Shown: piece by piece, positions 1 to 8,639 of the stretch | How positions within the stretch are numbered: the stretch's first letter is position 1 | How the letters are laid out: each line of letters starts with the position of its first letter | NCBI RefSeq assembly: GCF_012034245.1 | Contig: NZ_JAATEO010000037.1 | Span: 1 to 52,027, forward strand | DNA: 52,027 nt | From: Micromonospora thermarum | Lineage (GTDB): Bacteria; Actinomycetota; Actinomycetes; Mycobacteriales; Micromonosporaceae | Direction of reading: 5' to 3' | Notes under the pieces: model-generated | The model's input: the letters and a program-made list of their open reading frames with translations, nothing else | What the model was told of the DNA's origin: nothing | Databases searched by the model: none | Made by a program: the position numbers and the translations under genes

Positions 1-1302
1 GGTGCGGGCGCGGCGCCGGGTGGTGCGGGCGCGTCCGGTGGTCCCGGACTGGTGTCCGATCGTGCGGGCGCGGCGCCCGGTGCCGGAGCGGCGTCGGGTG
101 CGGCGGGGTGGGGCGGCACCGCCTCGACCGCACCGCCCGGACCGGGCCGGTCGCCCGGTCCGCTGGAGACCGTCGCCCCCCGGTACGGCGCGGCGAGCCT
201 CGCCGACGTCCTCCCCGCCGCGCTCGCGGTGCTCGGGGTGCCCGGCGTCACCGACGCGCTCGGCCTGACCGCGGCGCTGGCCGGCGTCCGCCGGATCGCC
301 GTGCTGCTCGTCGACGGCCTCGGGTGGTACCAGATCCCGACCGCCGCGCCGTACGCGCCGACCCTGGCCGGTCTCACCGCCACCGTCGGCCGGCCGCTCA
401 CCTCCGGCTTCCCGTCCACCACCCCGACCAGCCTGGTGACCCTGGGCACCGGGGCCGCGCCCGGCGCGCACGGCGTGCTCGGCTTCACCCTGCGGGTCCC
501 GGGGACCGACCGGGTCCTCAACCACATCGAGTGGGCCGGCGACCCGGAGCCGCTGCGCTGGCAGCCGGTCCCGACCCAGCTGGAGCGGGCACGGGCCGCC
601 GGTGTGCACGTGACGGTGGTGAGCCGGCCGGAGTTCGGCGGCAGCGGGCTGACCGTGGCGGCCAACCGCGGCGGCGACTACCGGGGCGCGGCCGGCGTCG
701 ACGCGCTGGGCCGGGAGATGCTCGCCGCGCTGACCGCCGGGACCGGGCCGACCCTGGTCTCCGGCTACCACCCCGACCTGGACCGGCACGGCCACCTCAG
801 CGGGGTCGACTCGGTGCCGTGGCGGATCGCGGCCGCCGACGTGGACCGGCTGCTGGCCCGCCTCGTGGACGGGCTGCCACCGGACGCCGCGCTGCTGGTC
901 ACCGCCGACCACGGGCAGCTCGACGTCCCGGCCGGTCACCGGTTCGACCTGGACACCGATCCGCGCCTGCGCGACGGTGTGGCCGTGGTCGCGGGCGAGC
1001 CCCGCGTCCGCTACCTGCACGTCGGGCCCGGCGCCCGCGACGACGTGGTGGCGACCTGGTCGGCGGTGCTCGGTCCGGCGGCCCGGGTACGCACCCGGGA
1101 GGAGGCGGTGGCCGCCGGCTGGTTCGGCCCGGTGCCCGAGGAGCACCTGAGCCGGATCGGGGACGTGGTGGTGGTGTGCAACGGCACGTACGCCGTCCTG
1201 GCCACCCGCTCCGAGCCGCCGATGGCGAGCCGGCTGGTCGCGTACCACGGGGCGGACACGGCCGCCGAGATGACCATCCCGCTGCTGGTCGTGCGGGGCT
1301 GA
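1..1302 (+). CDS. Alkaline phosphatase family protein (nucleotide pyrophosphatase/phosphodiesterase type), 5' end probably outside the window
   Basis: The reading frame is open from base 1, and the first start inside the window is GTG 52, which has no Shine-Dalgarno sequence, so the true start may lie upstream. The first ~65 residues are Gly/Ala/Pro-rich and contain an in-frame repeat (16 identical bases at 2-17 and 62-77). The catalytic domain follows. It shows a metal-binding DGLGWYQI, a nucleophile region FPSTTPTSLVTLGTG, a YHPDLDRHGH metal-ligand segment and TADHGQLDV near the C-terminus. This order is typical of the phosphodiesterase branch of the alkaline phosphatase superfamily. No signal peptide is visible. 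Substrate is unknown. dinB follows 38 bases later from its own putative promoter. Confidence 0.85.
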   Translation, partial: GAGAAPGGAGASGGPGLVSDRAGAAPGAGAASGAAGWGGTASTAPPGPGRSPGPLETVAPRYGAASLADVLPAALAVLGVPGVTDALGLTAALAGVRRIAVLLVDGLGWYQIPTAAPYAPTLAGLTATVGRPLTSGFPSTTPTSLVTLGTGAAPGAHGVLGFTLRVPGTDRVLNHIEWAGDPEPLRWQPVPTQLERARAAGVHVTVVSRPEFGGSGLTVAANRGGDYRGAAGVDALGREMLAALTAGTGPTLVSGYHPDLDRHGHLSGVDSVPWRIAAADVDRLLARLVDGLPPDAALLVTADHGQLDVPAGHRFDLDTDPRLRDGVAVVAGEPRVRYLHVGPGARDDVVATWSAVLGPAARVRTREEAVAAGWFGPVPEEHLSRIGDVVVVCNGTYAVLATRSEPPMASRLVAYHGADTAAEMTIPLLVVRG

Positions 1303-1328
1303 CCCGGCGTTTCGTCGGGCACCGCCGC

Positions 1329-1343
1329 TAGCCTTCCGGCATG
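1329..1343 (+). promoter_or_regulatory. Putative leaderless promoter of dinB
   Basis: A TAGCCT -10-like hexamer (1329-1334) is followed by six bases and then ATG 1341, so transcription would begin at the start codon. No Shine-Dalgarno sequence precedes the ATG. No LexA-type box is visible. Confidence 0.5.
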
Positions 1344-2600
1344 GGCCGCAGCCAGTCGTTGCCCCGGGGCGGCGATCCGCGCTTCGGGCCGGACGCCGAC
1401 GACTCCGGTTGCCCGGTGCTGCACGTCGACATGGACGCGTTCTTCGCCTCCGTCGAGGTGCGCCGCCGGCCGGAGCTGCGCGGCCGGCCCGTCGTGGTCG
1501 GCGGCGTCGGCCCCCGCGGCGTGGTCAGCTCCGCCAGCTACGAGGCCCGACGGTACGGCGTCCGCAGCGCCATGCCGACCATGCGGGCCCGTGCGCTCTG
1601 CCCGCAGGCGGTGTTCCTGCCGCCGGACTTCACCGCCTACTCGGCGGCCTCCCGAGCGGTCATGCGGATCTTCCGGGACGTCACCCCGCTGGTCGAGCCG
1701 CTCTCCCTGGACGAGGCGTTCCTCGACGTGGCCGGCGCCCGGCGGCTGTTCGGCCCACCGGCCGAGATCGCCCGGCTGATCCGCGAGCGGGTGGCGAGCG
1801 AGCAGGCCCTCACCTGCTCGGTGGGGGTGGCGCCCAGCAAGTTCGTCGCGAAGCTGGGCTCGACCCGGGCCAAGCCCGACGGCCTGCTGGTCGTCCCCGC
1901 CGCCCGGGTGCTCGACTTCCTGCACCCGCTGCCGGTGTCGGCGCTGTGGGGCGTGGGGGAACGCTCCGCGGAGACGCTGCGCCGGCTCGGCCTGACCACG
2001 GTCGGCGAGCTGGCGCAGGCGCCGTACGGCATGCTGCGCCAGGCGCTCGGCGACGCCGCCGCCCACCACCTGCACGACCTGGCGTGGGGGCGCGACCCGC
2101 GCCGGGTCACCCCCGAGCACGTGGAGAAGTCGATCGGCGCGGAGGTGACGTTCGACGCCGACGTGGCCGACCCGGAGGAGATCCGCCGCGCCCTGCTCGG
2201 GCTGGCCGAGAAGGTCGGTGCCCGCCTGCGCCGTGCCGGCCAGGTCGGGCGGACGGTCGCGCTGAAGGTGCGCCTGGCCGACTTCCGCACCGTCAGCCGC
2301 TCCCGCACCCTCGACGTGCCGACCGATGTCGGTCGGGAGATGTTCGACACGGCCTGGGCGCTCTTCACGGCCCTCGACCCGGGTGAGCCGATCCGCCTGG
2401 TCGGCGTACGGGCCGAGGGGCTCTCGGCGGCCCGGGAAACCCCGCGCCAGCTCGCGCTCGGCGCGCCCGAGCGCGGCTGGCGGGAGGCGGAAGCTGCCGC
2501 CGACGCCGCCGCTGCCCGTTTCGGGCGGTCCGTCATAGGTCCGGCCAGTCTGCTCCGAGTCCGAGATCCGCGCCCGGACGAAAATCCGCGCCGGCCATAG
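1341..2600 (+). CDS. dinB: DNA polymerase IV (Y-family translesion polymerase)
   Basis: This 419-residue protein is an error-prone DNA polymerase that bypasses lesions. The palm motif LHVDMDAFFASVE carries the metal ligand D30, and SLDEAF carries D124-E125. SVGVAPSKFVAKLGS, a helix-hairpin-helix thumb (LWGVGERSAETLRRLG) and a little-finger domain (from ~residue 240) follow in the usual order. Length is normal for actinobacterial DinB. ATG 1341 is preceded by a TAGCCT box at leaderless spacing rather than a ribosome binding site. Confidence 0.96.
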   Translation: MGRSQSLPRGGDPRFGPDADDSGCPVLHVDMDAFFASVEVRRRPELRGRPVVVGGVGPRGVVSSASYEARRYGVRSAMPTMRARALCPQAVFLPPDFTAYSAASRAVMRIFRDVTPLVEPLSLDEAFLDVAGARRLFGPPAEIARLIRERVASEQALTCSVGVAPSKFVAKLGSTRAKPDGLLVVPAARVLDFLHPLPVSALWGVGERSAETLRRLGLTTVGELAQAPYGMLRQALGDAAAHHLHDLAWGRDPRRVTPEHVEKSIGAEVTFDADVADPEEIRRALLGLAEKVGARLRRAGQVGRTVALKVRLADFRTVSRSRTLDVPTDVGREMFDTAWALFTALDPGEPIRLVGVRAEGLSAARETPRQLALGAPERGWREAEAAADAAAARFGRSVIGPASLLRVRDPRPDENPRRP

Positions 2601-2610
2601 GTCGTCCCGC

Positions 2611-2639
2611 TTTCCGACGCGCGGGGCCCCTCGTAGACT
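2611..2639 (+). promoter_or_regulatory. Putative promoter of the DUF3040 gene
   Basis: A weak -35 (TTTCCG, 2611-2616), a 17-base spacer and TAGACT (2634-2639) lie upstream of GTG 2716, giving a leader of about 70 bases that contains the ribosome binding site GGGGAGGAG. Confidence 0.4.
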
Positions 2640-2715
2640 TGCGGGTAAGCAGCCAGTTGGCTGCCACGGTCTGTCGGCCCGACCGGGCCGACCCACGTGA
2701 CCGGGGAGGAGTGCC

Positions 2716-3111
2716 GTGCCGCTCTCGGAGCACGAGCAGCGGCTGTTCGAGCAGATCGAGCGGTCGCTTGCCGAGGACCCCAAATTCGCCTCGGCCGTGC
2801 GCGCCAGCGACCCGCGTTTCCACGCGCGGCGTCGCCTGCTCGTCGCTGCCGGCGTGGTCGTCGTCGGCCTGGCCCTGTTGGTCTACGGCGCGGTGATCAA
2901 GACTCCGCCGCTGGCAGTGGCGGGGTTCGTCGTCATGCTGGCCGCGTTGGGCTTCGCGGTGCAGTCGCATCGGCGGGCGCAGTCACCCGACCTGCACGTC
3001 GTGGGCGGGACGACCACACGTCGCCGTCCGCGCGGGCGGACAGGTCGGCGTCCGTCGATCCTGGACCGGATGGAGGACCGGTGGCGGCAGCGCCCGGAGG
3101 GGCACCGCTGA
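2716..3111 (+). CDS. DUF3040 domain-containing small membrane protein
   Basis: This 131-residue protein starts with MPLSEHEQRLFEQIERSLAEDPKFA, the N-terminal signature of the actinobacterial DUF3040 family. Two hydrophobic segments follow (about residues 45-62 and 64-80), then a basic Arg-rich tail, so it is probably a two-helix membrane protein with cytoplasmic ends. GTG 2716 is chosen because GGGGAGGAG lies just upstream. Function is unknown; the family is usually found near the mraZ end of dcw clusters. It converges on the transglutaminase gene. Confidence 0.88.
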   Translation: MPLSEHEQRLFEQIERSLAEDPKFASAVRASDPRFHARRRLLVAAGVVVVGLALLVYGAVIKTPPLAVAGFVVMLAALGFAVQSHRRAQSPDLHVVGGTTTRRRPRGRTGRRPSILDRMEDRWRQRPEGHR

Positions 3112-3242
3112 CCCCCTCCTGACCCCACCCCGGCGTCGCCGGGGCGGTCGCGTCGCCCGCGCTCCGGCGACGCCTCGCGCTTCCGTGCGCCCTGACGACC
3201 GCACCGAGCCCTCGCCTCGTCACGCCCCGCCCGCTCCTGCAT

Positions 3243-3330
3243 CAAGATCGTGCTCAAACCAGGACGTAGTGGCCTCGCGGTGTCATGGTGTCAACGAGGC
3301 CACTACTTTCCGTGTTCGAGCACGATCTTG
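3243..3330. repeat. Long intergenic inverted repeat, copy 1
   Basis: This is a nested palindrome: CAAGATCGTGCTC (3243-3255) pairs with 3318-3330 (13 of 13), and GTAGTGGCCTCG (3266-3277) pairs with 3295-3306 (12 of 12). It lies in the 311-base gap between convergent genes (3112-3422) and encodes nothing recognisable. Structure resembles two other elements in the window (11587-11657 and 51903-51984), all containing a GATC core in the outer arm. Confidence 0.8.
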
Positions 3331-3364
3331 CTGGGTCGGGAGGGGGTGCCCGTCGAGAGCGTTC

Positions 3365-3397
3365 GAAGAAGCCGCCCCCCAAGGGGGCGGCTTCTTC
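3365..3397. terminator. Bidirectional intrinsic terminator
   Basis: A perfect 15-base-pair stem (GAAGAAGCCGCCCCC, 3365-3379, with its complement at 3383-3397) has a three-base loop and A/T-containing ends on both sides. It sits between the convergent DUF3040 and transglutaminase genes and could stop transcription from both directions. The rest of the 3112-3422 gap holds only the inverted repeat. Confidence 0.85.
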
Positions 3398-3422
3398 ACA
3401 CGCGGAGCGGTGCGCGAGGGTG

Positions 3423-5894
3423 TCAGCGGGCGAGGCGGCTGGCGAGCAGGCGGCGCGGGCTCCAACGCAGCGTCGCCTGCCGGACCCGCCCGTAGGACGC
3501 CACCAGCCGGGCCGACCCGTCCGCCGTGGCGATACGCCAGCGCAGCAGCACCGACGGGGGGAGGACCGCCGCCACCAGGCGGGTGCGACGGTCGGCCCGC
3601 GCGGCGAGCGCGCCGCGGACCCGGCGCAGCGCCGGCAGCAGCGGCTCCCCGGTGAGCGGGTTCCGGGCGTACCGGGCCCGCTCCTCGGCCCGGCCGAGCA
3701 GGCGGACCGCAGTCGTCGCCTCGGTGTCCTCGGTGAGCGTCTCCCGGGCGAGCCGCTCGGCGGTGGCGCGGGGGGTCTCCGTCCGGTCGACCCGGAGGCG
3801 GAAGTCCACCAGGGTGTCGAGCAACTCGTCCCAGGCGGCGTGCGCGTCGGCCCGCGCCCGCTCCGCGTCGGCCAGGACCACCATGCGCCGCCCGTCGGCC
3901 GGCGCCCCGACGACGTCCGGCTCGGCGGCCTCGGGGACCGGTGCCGGGGCCCGCCCACCGCTGCGCCGCCGGCGCAGGGCGAGCCGCCGCAGCGCCGGGA
4001 CGGCGAGCAGCACGAGCAGGGCCAGTACCCCGGCCGCCCACCACAGCCACACCGGCACCGACTGGGTCGGCGTCCCGGAGTCGACGGGCAGCCCCGAGGA
4101 CGGGTCCTCCTGTCCCTCGTTGCGGCGCTCCGCACTGGGCGTGGCCTCCGGCTCCGCCGGGCCGGCCGTCGCGCCCGGCTCGGGGCTCTCCTCCTCCGGG
4201 GCGTCGGTGTCCGGTGCCCAGGCGGACCGGGCGGCGCCCTGGACGCCGTACGCGGGCGTGGCGTCGAACGGCACCCAGCCGAAGCCGACGAAGTAGACCT
4301 CGGTCCACGCGTGCAGGTTGCGGTTGGTCAGGGTGTACGTGCCGCCGCCGGAGTTGGCGCCGTTGGTGAAGCCGAACGCCACCCGCGCCGGGATGCCGAC
4401 GGCGCGGACCAGCCACGCCATCGCGGCCGCGTACTGCTGGCAGAAGCCGACCTTGTTGTTGAGGAAGTTGACGATGTCCTGGCCGCTGGTGCCGCCCTCG
4501 GTGCTCAGGGCGTAGCTGAACCCGTTGTCCGCGGAGAAGTAGTCGTAGATCGCCCGGACCTTGTCGTACTCGGTGTTCTTGCCCTTGGTCAGGGTGTCGA
4601 CCAGCGTCTCCACCTCCGCCACCCGCGGCGGCTGCAACTGCCGGCGCAGGCTGTGGTCGGCCGGGAGGGCCCGGGCCTGCCGCAGCGCCGCCGGGCTGTA
4701 CGTCGTCCGCACGTACTCGAACGCGTAGCGCTTCTCCCGCGACGTCTCCCGGCCGGAGAAGACGACCTGGAGGTTCGTGTCGTAGGACCAGTTGCCGTTC
4801 AGGTCCTCGGTGCGCACCGGGTCGCCGTACACCGGGAGGTACGGCATGGCGAGGTTCTTCGTCACCTCCACCGTGGCCCGGTACCGGTTGCGCTCGACCC
4901 CGGCCCGGTCCGGCTCCTGCGGGCCCGGCAGCTCGCGGGTCACCGGGCGGCCGGTGGGGGTGCGGACCCGGAAGCCGTCCGGCCGCAGCTCGTCGGCGGC
5001 GCCGAAGCGCAGGTAGAAGGGCGCGGGCTCGTTGGTGGTGACCTTCACCAGGTCGGCGACCTCACGTTCGTTGAGCTGCCCGCTCAGCGCCGCGAAGAGG
5101 TCGATGCGGCCGGGCGAGCCGCCCTGGCCGGGCCGGCCGGTGCCGTCACCGGTGCCGGAGCCGATCGTGTCGAGCAGGCCGCCGGTCATCCCCGGCACGG
5201 CCAGCGGCACGGCGACGGCGACCGCCACGCCCACCGCCGCGAGCCGGCGACCGGCGGACGCCAGCGGGGATGCCTCCCACACGTCCACGCCCCGGCCGTC
5301 GCCGGTGAACCGCCGGCCGAACCGGCGGACCTTGTCGACGTTGTCGGTGACGAGCAGCCACAGGTACCCGGCCGCGCCGATGACGAACGGCACCGGGGGG
5401 ACGCTGTCGACGTAGACCGCCACCGGCACCGAGTAGACGGCCAGCATCGGCAGGCCGGCGAGCGCCGGCCGGCGCATCCCGACCGCCACCAGGTCGACCA
5501 GGACGGCCACCCCGCCGATGCCGAGCACCGTGATGAACAGCAGCGGGTCGGTGTCCGGCACCTTGACGCCGTACGTGCGCATGTCCTCCATCGACGCCGC
5601 GGCCAGGGATCCGAAGTGCTCGAAGGTGGCCGGCGTGGGCACCAGGCCGAGCAGCTCGGAGCCGGACGGGAAGAGCCACGTCAGGGCGAGCGTCAGGCCC
5701 GCCGCCATGCTGAGCACCTGGCCCCACAGCGGCACCCGGCCCAGCCGGGTCAGCGCCGCGGCCGCGGCCACCACGGCGACCGCGATGGTGGCCTGGATCA
5801 GCCACGTCCAGCGGTCGAAGATGGCCGACAGCGGCGCCGCGGCGAGCAGCGTCGCGGCGGCCGCGACCAGGCCCAGGTTCCGGTGGGCGATCAT
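3423..5894 (-). CDS. TgpA-like membrane transglutaminase (DUF3488, transglutaminase core, DUF4129)
   Basis: This 823-residue protein has about six N-terminal transmembrane segments (to ~residue 215), an extracytoplasmic region with a transglutaminase core, a further transmembrane helix (~residue 620) and a C-terminal cytoplasmic domain. The catalytic triad is visible as C485 (GFCQQYAAAMAWLVRAVGI), H528 (NLHAWTEVYF) and D544 (FDATP). It is the last gene of a moxR-DUF58-transglutaminase module, 16 bases after the DUF58 gene. ATG 5894 is chosen; GGAAGG lies upstream. The family acts at the cell surface, but the substrate is unknown. Confidence 0.92.
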   Translation of the reverse strand: MIAHRNLGLVAAAATLLAAAPLSAIFDRWTWLIQATIAVAVVAAAAALTRLGRVPLWGQVLSMAAGLTLALTWLFPSGSELLGLVPTPATFEHFGSLAAASMEDMRTYGVKVPDTDPLLFITVLGIGGVAVLVDLVAVGMRRPALAGLPMLAVYSVPVAVYVDSVPPVPFVIGAAGYLWLLVTDNVDKVRRFGRRFTGDGRGVDVWEASPLASAGRRLAAVGVAVAVAVPLAVPGMTGGLLDTIGSGTGDGTGRPGQGGSPGRIDLFAALSGQLNEREVADLVKVTTNEPAPFYLRFGAADELRPDGFRVRTPTGRPVTRELPGPQEPDRAGVERNRYRATVEVTKNLAMPYLPVYGDPVRTEDLNGNWSYDTNLQVVFSGRETSREKRYAFEYVRTTYSPAALRQARALPADHSLRRQLQPPRVAEVETLVDTLTKGKNTEYDKVRAIYDYFSADNGFSYALSTEGGTSGQDIVNFLNNKVGFCQQYAAAMAWLVRAVGIPARVAFGFTNGANSGGGTYTLTNRNLHAWTEVYFVGFGWVPFDATPAYGVQGAARSAWAPDTDAPEEESPEPGATAGPAEPEATPSAERRNEGQEDPSSGLPVDSGTPTQSVPVWLWWAAGVLALLVLLAVPALRRLALRRRRSGGRAPAPVPEAAEPDVVGAPADGRRMVVLADAERARADAHAAWDELLDTLVDFRLRVDRTETPRATAERLARETLTEDTEATTAVRLLGRAEERARYARNPLTGEPLLPALRRVRGALAARADRRTRLVAAVLPPSVLLRWRIATADGSARLVASYGRVRQATLRWSPRRLLASRLAR

Positions 5895-5910
5895 GAGGGG
5901 AGCCTTCCGT

Positions 5911-7209
5911 TCATCGCATGCCGCCGGCGACCGTCTCGGCCAGGGCGGCCCGCACGGCGAAGCCCTGCGAGCCCCGCGCGGCCTGCGGCCACAGCACCGG
6001 CAGCCGGGTGCCGTGGTCGACGCCGATCACCCGCCACCCGCTCTGCAGCAGCGCGAGGGCGGCGGTGCCGTGCGCCTGGTCGGCCTCGGCCCGTGCCTTG
6101 GCCGGCAGGTTGAGCCAGGTCGAGCTGTCCAGCAGGAACGCGACGCAGGTCGCGCCGTTGCCGCGTAGCCCGGCCAGCACCTCCGCCTCGGCGGTGCTCA
6201 GCGTCCCGAACAGGCCGATGATCAGGCCGCCGTCGGAGCGCTGCCGGACCCGCTGCACCAGCGTGGTGATCTCCACCCGCTGGGCGAGGCGGACCTCCGC
6301 GAGGTGGTCGAGGAGCACGCCGTCGCCGGCCAGCTCCGTCGCGTCGACGTCCGCGCCGGAGCCGGTCACCAACCGCAGCTTGTAGCCGCCCTGCCGCAGG
6401 TGCACGGCGATGCTCGCGGCGGCGGAGACCGCCCACTCGAAGCTGGCGGTGGGCCCGTCGCCGCGGTGCCCGTACGCCCGCGTGTCGAGCAGGACGGTCG
6501 CGCGGCTCTCCCAGGGCTGCTCCTCGCGGCGCACCATCAGCTCGCCGGTGCGCGCGGTCGACTTCCAGTGCACGCGCCGCAGGTCGTCGCCCACCCGGTA
6601 CTCCCGGGTCGCCGCGTCGTCCTCGCCGTGCACCGCCACCGACCGGGCCCGGCTGTCGCCGCTGCCCGCGTACTCGCCGGGAAGCCGGACCGTCGGCAGC
6701 GGGTGGACCTGCGGGATGACCGTCAGCCGGTCGGTGCTGGGGAAGGCCCGGGTCAGCTCGCACAAGCCGAACGGGTCGGTCATCCGGACCACCAGCGGGC
6801 CGACGTCGTAGCGCCCGCGCACGTCGGCGCGCACCGTGTACGCCACCGAGCTGGCCTGGTGCGCGCCGAGCCGGTCGAGCACCACCCGGGGACGGCTGCC
6901 CAGCGCGTACGGCAGCCGGTCCTCCAGGAGCAGGGTGCCGGTGGGCAGGCGGGACAGGTTCTGCAGGCGCAGCACCACCCGGGAGCTGGCCCCGACCGGC
7001 ACCCGGTGCGGGTCCAGCGACCGGTGGCAGGCCAGCTTGTACCGGCTGCGGCCGACGTAGAGCGCGGCGAGCAGCGGCAGGACACCGAGCAGCACGGCCA
7101 CCCGCAGCAGGTCCTTCTCGCCGAGGATCGCGGCCGAGATCGCCGCGGCGACGGCCGCGGCGAGGAAGGAACGGCCGCGGGTGGTCAGCCCGCGCAGCCC
7201 GTCGCGCAC
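5911..7209 (-). CDS. DUF58 domain-containing protein
   Basis: This 432-residue protein has two hydrophobic segments near the N-terminus (about residues 14-50) and a C-terminal DUF58 domain with the hallmark GDDLRRVHWKSTARTGELMVRREE, followed by a von Willebrand A-like fold (TVLLDTRA). The start is GTG 7209, one base after the moxR stop, so translation is probably coupled. DUF58 proteins are thought to work with MoxR ATPases as a chaperone-like pair. The middle gene of the moxR operon. Confidence 0.92.
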   Translation of the reverse strand: MRDGLRGLTTRGRSFLAAAVAAAISAAILGEKDLLRVAVLLGVLPLLAALYVGRSRYKLACHRSLDPHRVPVGASSRVVLRLQNLSRLPTGTLLLEDRLPYALGSRPRVVLDRLGAHQASSVAYTVRADVRGRYDVGPLVVRMTDPFGLCELTRAFPSTDRLTVIPQVHPLPTVRLPGEYAGSGDSRARSVAVHGEDDAATREYRVGDDLRRVHWKSTARTGELMVRREEQPWESRATVLLDTRAYGHRGDGPTASFEWAVSAAASIAVHLRQGGYKLRLVTGSGADVDATELAGDGVLLDHLAEVRLAQRVEITTLVQRVRQRSDGGLIIGLFGTLSTAEAEVLAGLRGNGATCVAFLLDSSTWLNLPAKARAEADQAHGTAALALLQSGWRVIGVDHGTRLPVLWPQAARGSQGFAVRAALAETVAGGMR

Positions 7210-7210
7210 G

Positions 7211-8263
7211 TCACGGCCTCCGCGGCTCGTACGGGGCGCGACCGTTGCCGGTGGCGGGCCGGGTGTCGTACGGCGAGCGGCGGCGCTCGTGCGGCAGCGG
7301 CAGGCGGTGCACCAGGTCGGAGACGATCGCGTCGGTGGTACGCCGGGCGAGCTGCGCGTCGGCGGTGGGGATGATCCGGTGCGCCAGGACGGGCACGGCC
7401 AGCACCTGCAGGTCGTCGGGGAGGACGTAGTCGCGCCCCTCGAGCGCGGCGACCGCGCGGGCGGTGCGCAGCAGCTGGAGGGTGGCCCGGGGCGAGGCGC
7501 CGAGGCGCAGGTCGGGCGCCTCCCGGGAGGCGGTGACCAGGTCGACCGCGTACTGCTTCACGGCGTCGGCGACGTGCACCTGCCGGACGTGCGCGATGAG
7601 CCGCCGCACGGTGTTGGCGTCGGAGACGGGCCGCAGCTCCTGCAGCGGGTCGGTCGCGCCGTGCCCGTCGAGCATCGCCAGCTCGGCCCCGGCGTCCGGG
7701 TACCCCATCGCGATGCGGGCGGTGAACCGGTCGCGCTGGGCCTCGGGCAGCGGGTACGTGCCCTCCATCTCGATCGGGTTCTGCGTGGCGATCACCATGA
7801 ACGGCGTCTGGAGCTGGTACGTCACCCCGTCGACGGTGACCTGCCGCTCCTCCATGCACTCCAGCAGCGCGGACTGCGTCTTCGGCGAGGCCCGGTTGAT
7901 CTCGTCGCCGACGACCAGGTTGGCGAAGACGGCGCCGGGACGGAACTCGAAGTCGTGCGTCTCCTGGTTGTAGACGCTGACGCCGGTCACGTCGCTGGGC
8001 AGCAGGTCGGGGGTGAACTGGATGCGGCGGACCGAGCAGTCGATGGACCGGGCCAGGGCCTTGGCCAGCTTGGTCTTGCCGACGCCGGGCACGTCCTCGA
8101 TGAGCAGGTGACCTTCGGCGAGCAGGACCGCGAGCGCGAGGCGTACGGTGGCCGTCTTGCCCTCGATGACCTGTTCGATGTTCGCCACGATGGCGTCACT
8201 GGCGGCGCGGAACTCGTCGTGCGGCAGCAGACCGCCCACCTCGTCCCAGGTCTGTTGTGTCAC
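7211..8263 (-). CDS. MoxR-family AAA+ ATPase
   Basis: This 350-residue AAA+ ATPase has Walker A (EDVPGVGKTKLAKAL), Walker B (LVVGDEINRASPKTQSALLE), sensor 1 (FMVIATQNPIEMEGTYPLPEAQRDRF) and an AAA lid. The frame is open for another 33 codons upstream, but GTG 8263 is preferred because GAGGAGG lies a few bases upstream and family alignments begin near MTQQTWDEV. It leads a three-gene operon with DUF58 and transglutaminase genes; MoxR proteins act as chaperones for maturation of partner complexes. A possible minus-strand -10 (TAGCCT, 8377-8372) would give a leader of about 100 bases. Confidence 0.92.
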   Translation of the reverse strand: MTQQTWDEVGGLLPHDEFRAASDAIVANIEQVIEGKTATVRLALAVLLAEGHLLIEDVPGVGKTKLAKALARSIDCSVRRIQFTPDLLPSDVTGVSVYNQETHDFEFRPGAVFANLVVGDEINRASPKTQSALLECMEERQVTVDGVTYQLQTPFMVIATQNPIEMEGTYPLPEAQRDRFTARIAMGYPDAGAELAMLDGHGATDPLQELRPVSDANTVRRLIAHVRQVHVADAVKQYAVDLVTASREAPDLRLGASPRATLQLLRTARAVAALEGRDYVLPDDLQVLAVPVLAHRIIPTADAQLARRTTDAIVSDLVHRLPLPHERRRSPYDTRPATGNGRAPYEPRRP

Positions 8264-8548
8264 GGGCCTCCTCCTCGTCGCCTGGACGGCAGCTCTGTAT
8301 AGAGCACCTGGACCCGCTGTTCGGTTCGCGCGAGCGAGCCTCGTCTGCCGCAGAAATCTCACTGGTCTCTCAGGCTAACCATGTTTCTCGCTGTCGCCGA
8401 CCCCCGCAGGTAGACGGTCGGTTACACCCCGAATATTCGCCGGGACGGGGGACCGGGCCGGCTGCGTTAGGTGCCGGAGACGATCACCGAACGCTGCCGC
8501 CCGGTGGCGGGACGCCCGCCGGACCGGCGGCACGGTACACTCCGTGAC

Positions 8549-8587
8549 ATGGCCGGAGTCTTCCTGCTTCTTACCGGGCCGTGCTGA
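8549..8587 (+). CDS. Candidate leuS leader peptide (12 aa, three consecutive Leu)
   Basis: The peptide reads MAGVFLLLTGPC followed by TGA. Two of the three Leu codons are CTT, which is unusual in this GC-rich genome and fits a sensor of leucyl-tRNA charging. The ATG is within seven bases of a TANNNT box, so it would be translated from a leaderless transcript. Its stop codon lies inside the left arm of the hairpin at 8579-8611. Confidence 0.7.
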   Translation: MAGVFLLLTGPC

Positions 8588-8613
8588 TGCGCTGAACGCG
8601 CGACAGCACGGCG

Positions 8614-8639
8614 GCCCCTCCTGCGCGAGGGGCTTTTTT
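8614..8639 (+). terminator. Intrinsic terminator in the leuS leader
   Basis: The stem GCCCCTC (8614-8620) and GAGGGGC (8627-8633) has a six-base loop and is followed directly by six T (8634-8639). It precedes leuS by about 90 bases and has no gene upstream on this strand to terminate except the leader peptide. Confidence 0.82.

Larger units (their letters stand above)
8536..8639 (+). promoter_or_regulatory. Putative leuS promoter and ribosome-mediated transcription attenuator
   Basis: TACACT (8536-8541) is a -10 that would place transcription start at or next to ATG 8549. The transcript encodes a leader peptide with Leu codons CTG CTT CTT (8564-8572). Hairpin 1 pairs CCGTGCTG (8579-8586) with CAGCACGG (8604-8611). 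It can be extended by GGG (8576-8578) with CCC (8615-8617) across a three-base bulge, which takes bases from the 5' arm of the terminator (8614-8633, six T). Ribosomes stalled at the Leu codons would leave 8576 onward free and favour the extended hairpin; ribosomes reaching the stop codon (8585-8587) would cover it and let the terminator form. The rest of 8264-8731 holds the moxR leader and a short palindrome. Confidence 0.75.

Noticed and set aside
2..268. An 88-codon frame at the left edge
   Set aside because: Arg/Pro-rich alternative frame of the phosphodiesterase gene with no motifs.
3285..6113. A 942-codon plus-strand frame opposite the transglutaminase gene
   Set aside because: Composition is that of antisense GC-rich sequence. 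The minus strand has an intact transglutaminase with a complete catalytic triad.
8430..8439. Palindrome CGAATATTCG upstream of leuS and moxR
   Set aside because: Ten bases is short, it does not match the actinobacterial LexA box, and no second copy or promoter overlap supports an operator.
8536..8639. T-box riboswitch for leuS
   Set aside because: The leader is too short and shows no specifier loop or T-box sequence; a leader peptide with Leu codons explains it better.
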